DNA from: Archaeoglobaceae archaeon
GTDB lineage: Archaea > Halobacteriota > Archaeoglobi > Archaeoglobales > Archaeoglobaceae
NCBI GenBank assembly: GCA_025058955.1
Contig: JANXDV010000056.1
Coordinates: 1 to 7,632, forward strand
Reading direction: 5' to 3'
Length of the DNA: 7,632 nucleotides
Below the pieces are notes generated by a model. That model was not told the origin of the DNA, searched no databases, and worked only from the letters and a program-made list of their open reading frames with translations. Positions within the stretch are counted from its first letter, which is position 1; the number at the start of each line of letters is the position of its first letter. The position numbers and the translations under genes are program-made. Shown here in pieces: positions 5,362 through 7,632 of the stretch.

Positions 5362-5380
5362 ACTTTGTCAGTCTTATTAT

Positions 5381-6043
5381 ATGAATTTAGCTACATTATT
5401 AACAAAAGCAAAGGATTTCCATGGACATATTTGCCCTTTCTTGGCCATAGGAGTAAGAATTTCCTCGATTGCGATAGAGGAGCTTAGAATTCGCAGAGAC
5501 GAGATTGCGAGCATTGGTGAAGAAATCCTTGCAATCGTTGAGTGCAATAATTGCTTAACAGATGGAATCCAAGTTACAACTGGTTGCACTTTTGGTAACA
5601 ACAGTCTTGTATATGCGGATCTTGGCAAAAACGCTTTTACACTCGTTAAAAGAAGTGATTGGAATGGAATCAGGATTTATGTTGATGCAGACAAAATTAG
5701 AGAGAAGTATTTTGACAGAGAAGCGTTGGAGCTTTTTGAGAAAGTTATAGTCAAAAGAAAAGGTAGTAAAGAGGATTACCAAAAATTGTCGAAGCTTTGG
5801 GAAAAAATTGGATGGAAAATGCTTGAAATCCCGAGAGAAGAGTTTAAGATCGAGAGAGTCAGAGTTGAGCCTATAGAAAGAGCTCCAATTTTTGAGAGTT
5901 TGAAATGTAAGAAATGCGGTGAGAATGTAATGGTTACAAGAATAAAGGATGGTCTATGCTTGAAATGTGCTGGAAATTACTATGCAATTGTTGGCAGAGG
6001 AATTGTAAGGTTTGAGAACGGAAAAATGGGGGATGTTTTATGA
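5381..6043 (+). CDS. FmdE-family metal-binding protein with C-terminal Zn ribbon
   Basis: FmdE is named after a gene of the molybdenum formylmethanofuran dehydrogenase operon of methanogens, but its biochemical role is unsettled. The family core (about 1-160) is clear: FHGHICPFLAIGVR (13-26; His14, His16, Cys18), VECNNCLTDG (53-62; Cys55, Cys58) and TGCTFGNNSL (67-76; Cys69), the residues expected to hold a metal. A separate ribbon follows with Cys176/Cys179 (CKKCG) and Cys193/Cys196 (CLKC), ending in a short beta tail, so this is the longer FmdE-Zn-ribbon type. The protein is 220 residues, with no signal peptide, so cytoplasmic. It is the first gene of a leaderless message, and its TGA overlaps the ATG of a binding-protein gene. 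A role in receiving, sensing or inserting the metal or metal complex brought in by the transporter is inferred from that linkage. Confidence 0.88.
   Translation: MNLATLLTKAKDFHGHICPFLAIGVRISSIAIEELRIRRDEIASIGEEILAIVECNNCLTDGIQVTTGCTFGNNSLVYADLGKNAFTLVKRSDWNGIRIYVDADKIREKYFDREALELFEKVIVKRKGSKEDYQKLSKLWEKIGWKMLEIPREEFKIERVRVEPIERAPIFESLKCKKCGENVMVTRIKDGLCLKCAGNYYAIVGRGIVRFENGKMGDVL
6028..6033 (+). promoter_or_regulatory. Ribosome binding site for the substrate-binding protein
   Basis: GGGGGA ends 6 bases before the ATG at 6040, within the last codons of fmdE. It supports the ATGA-overlapping start. Confidence 0.5.
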
Positions 6044-7149
6044 AAAGGTTGCTATTTTTTTCTCTAATATTATTCTGCCTATTTGGCTTTTGCTGTGTTC
6101 AGCCGGAGAGTAAAGAAAGCGAAAAGAGTTTAGAAGAGAAGATTATAATCACGGATCTTGCTGGTAGAAGCGTAGAAGTGCCTAAGAATGTTAGCAAGGT
6201 TGTAGCAATTGGTCCGGGAGCTTTGAGGCTCGTCGTTTATCTCCAAGCGGTTGACAAAGTGGTTGGTGTTGAAAACGCTGAAAAGGCTTGGGAAGTATAC
6301 ACTCGCCCATATAGACTTGCAAATCCACAACTTAGCGAGTTGCCAACTATAGGGGTTGGAGGTACAGATGATCCACAGTCTAATGTAGAAGAGCTTATGA
6401 AGCTGAAACCAGATGTCATCTTTGCAGTTGTCAACGCTCGTTATGCGGATAATCTGCAGGAGAAAACTGGAATTCCTGTTATAGTTATAGACTATGGCAC
6501 TCTCGGCAACTTCCGCACGACTCAGCTCTTCGAATCTCTCAGGGTGATGGGTAAGGTTCTTGGAAAGGAGAAAAGAGCTGAAGAAGTTATAAATTACATA
6601 GAAGACATTGTAAAAGACCTTAACAGCAGAAGCAAAGATGCTGAAAAACCAGCTAAAGTCTATGTCGGAGCCTTAGGCTTTAAAGGACAACATGGCATAA
6701 CTTCGACAAACTGTAGATTTCCTCCTTTTGAAGTGAACAATATAACGAGTGAGAACATCGCATGTAAGGTGAATACCACTGCGCACATTTTTGTGGACAA
6801 GGAGTTCTTGCTAAGGGAACAGCCAGAAATAATCTTTCTCGATCTTGGAAATCTGAGACTCGTAAAAGAGGATTATTCAAAAGACAAGACCTTCTATCAG
6901 TCTCTTAAAGCTTTCAAGGATGGAAAAGTCTACGGAATATACTCATTTAACTTCTACAACACAAACGTTGAGCAGGCTTTGGTGAACAGCTATTGGGTTG
7001 GCAAAGTGCTATATCCCGAAAAGTTCAAGGATGTTGATGTAAAGGAGAAGGCGAATGAGATCTATCGGTTCTTCGTTGGAAAAGCGATCTACGAGCAGAT
7101 CTCTTCAAGATTTGGTGAACTCGGGAGCATAGATGTCAGTAGCTGGTGA
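6040..7149 (+). CDS. ABC-type iron-complex/corrinoid-like substrate-binding lipoprotein
   Basis: This 369-residue class III (BtuF/FhuD-like) binding protein captures a substrate outside the membrane for an ABC importer. It begins with a basic-hydrophobic signal (MKRLLFFSLILFCLFGF) and a lipobox-like cysteine at 18 or 19, then a Ser/Glu/Lys-rich tether to about residue 34. The first lobe starts IITDLAGRSVEVP and continues VVAIGPGALRLVVYL; LMKLKPDVIFAV leads to the long backbone helix (about 163-198). The second lobe contains GFKGQHGITS (213-222) and RFPPFEVNN, a signature I associate with an archaeal/anaerobe subgroup called iron(III) transporters without proven specificity. The C-terminal helix is present, so the gene is full length. 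It overlaps fmdE by ATGA and the permease gene by 17 bases. Heme, corrinoid, iron-chelate or another metal complex all remain possible substrates. Confidence 0.88.
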   Translation: MKRLLFFSLILFCLFGFCCVQPESKESEKSLEEKIIITDLAGRSVEVPKNVSKVVAIGPGALRLVVYLQAVDKVVGVENAEKAWEVYTRPYRLANPQLSELPTIGVGGTDDPQSNVEELMKLKPDVIFAVVNARYADNLQEKTGIPVIVIDYGTLGNFRTTQLFESLRVMGKVLGKEKRAEEVINYIEDIVKDLNSRSKDAEKPAKVYVGALGFKGQHGITSTNCRFPPFEVNNITSENIACKVNTTAHIFVDKEFLLREQPEIIFLDLGNLRLVKEDYSKDKTFYQSLKAFKDGKVYGIYSFNFYNTNVEQALVNSYWVGKVLYPEKFKDVDVKEKANEIYRFFVGKAIYEQISSRFGELGSIDVSSW

Positions 7150-7632
7150 GTATAAAAAACTCGTTTGGAAAAGAATCTCTTTCGGAATATTTTCAATTTT
7201 TATCCTTCTACTACTTTCCGCAATCGCTCTGGGATTGGGTGCTTATCATTTCTCAATAAATGAGCTAATTCAATCGATCATCGATGGAAATCCAGTTCTT
7301 TGGAATGTAAGAATTCCAAGAATCGTTTCCGCAATCTTTGTTGGAGCGAGTTTAGCTATAGCTGGAGCGGTGATGCAGTGCATTCTCAAAAATCCACTTG
7401 CTTCTCCTTTCACTCTCGGCATCTCACAAGGAGCTGCTTTTGGAGCTGCGATTGCCATAGTTTATTTTGGCGCAGGGCAAATGCACAGAGTTGGCGAAAG
7501 TTTAACGATCTTTAATCCATACATTGTCCCTATCTTTGCCTTCTTTGGCTCTTTAATAAGCGCATTCGTGATCTTAGCCCTTGCAAAACTCCGCGATCTG
7601 AGCCCAGAGGCGATAATCCTTGCAGGAGTTGC
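7133..7632 (+). CDS. FecCD/BtuC-type ABC transporter permease (N-terminal part, runs off the edge)
   Basis: The ATG at 7133, inside the end of the binding-protein gene, opens a frame that remains open to the window end (166 codons). GGTGA (7114-7118) and GGGAG (7123-7127) supply a ribosome site. The first membrane helix is about 15-36. The family motif region is clear: NVRIPRIVSAIFVGASLAIA (58-77), then GAVMQC and LKNPLASPFTLGISQGAAFG (85-104), as in BtuC/FecC/FecD/FhuB permeases. Further helices follow at about 101-113 and 129-151, and the cut falls at the next segment (SPEAIILAGV). Full-length members have about 330 residues, so about half is missing. With the preceding lipoprotein it forms the pore of a metal-complex importer; an ATPase gene should follow outside the window. 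Confidence 0.93.
   Translation, partial: MSVAGEYKKLVWKRISFGIFSIFILLLLSAIALGLGAYHFSINELIQSIIDGNPVLWNVRIPRIVSAIFVGASLAIAGAVMQCILKNPLASPFTLGISQGAAFGAAIAIVYFGAGQMHRVGESLTIFNPYIVPIFAFFGSLISAFVILALAKLRDLSPEAIILAGV

Noticed and set aside
7300..7515. Plus-strand open frame within the permease region
   Set aside because: It is out of frame with the FecCD motifs; the real frame starts at 7133 and stays open to the window edge.
1..7632. Mobile elements, CRISPR arrays, tRNA or rRNA genes
   Set aside because: No regularly spaced direct repeats, transposase motifs, terminal inverted repeats or cloverleaf-like sequence were seen, and coding sequence fills almost the whole window.

Overview
The window looks like a piece of a euryarchaeal chromosome, most likely from the Archaeoglobales or a close relative. 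The reasons are the archaeal-only protein types (PIN-ATPase-KH protein, presenilin-type protease, winged-helix/Zn-ribbon regulator, FmdE), BRE/TATA promoters with start codons at the expected transcription start, strong GGAGG-type ribosome sites inside operons, frequent AGA/AGG arginine codons, and tight packing. It reads as ordinary chromosomal sequence: I see no insertion sequence, prophage, CRISPR array, tRNA or rRNA. The order-level assignment is inference.

Left block (1-2971, + strand): the C-terminal zinc ribbon of a gene cut by the window edge (possibly TtuA/NcsA-type tRNA thiolation), then hisI (histidine biosynthesis), a 587-residue PIN-ATPase-KH protein of the PINA type, and a nine-helix presenilin-family intramembrane aspartyl protease starting with TTG. 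hisI and the PINA gene overlap by 17 bases, and the PINA and protease genes by 4, so they are probably translationally coupled although their roles look unrelated.

Middle block (2968-5278, - strand), in transcription order: a HAD phosphatase, a small winged-helix/Zn-ribbon regulator, a 32-codon small ORF, a divergent PduO-type cob(I)alamin adenosyltransferase, and an ATP-cone/PD-(D/E)xK nuclease fusion. The gaps are 10 bases or less, or ATGA overlaps. The operon ends head-on against the protease gene, with the two stop codons overlapping.

Right block (5381-7632, + strand): an FmdE-family protein with a C-terminal Zn ribbon, a lipoprotein substrate-binding protein and the start of a FecCD/BtuC-type permease, all overlapping. 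Together they form a metal-complex or corrinoid ABC importer that continues beyond the window.

The middle and right blocks diverge from a 102-base region (5279-5380). It holds two nearly identical BRE/TATA elements, both placed for leaderless transcripts, with an imperfect dyad between them that could be a shared operator. The most interesting parts are the middle operon (nucleotide-sensing domain, nuclease, atypical B12 adenosyltransferase, regulator and an unannotated coupled small ORF) and its possible co-regulation with the importer.
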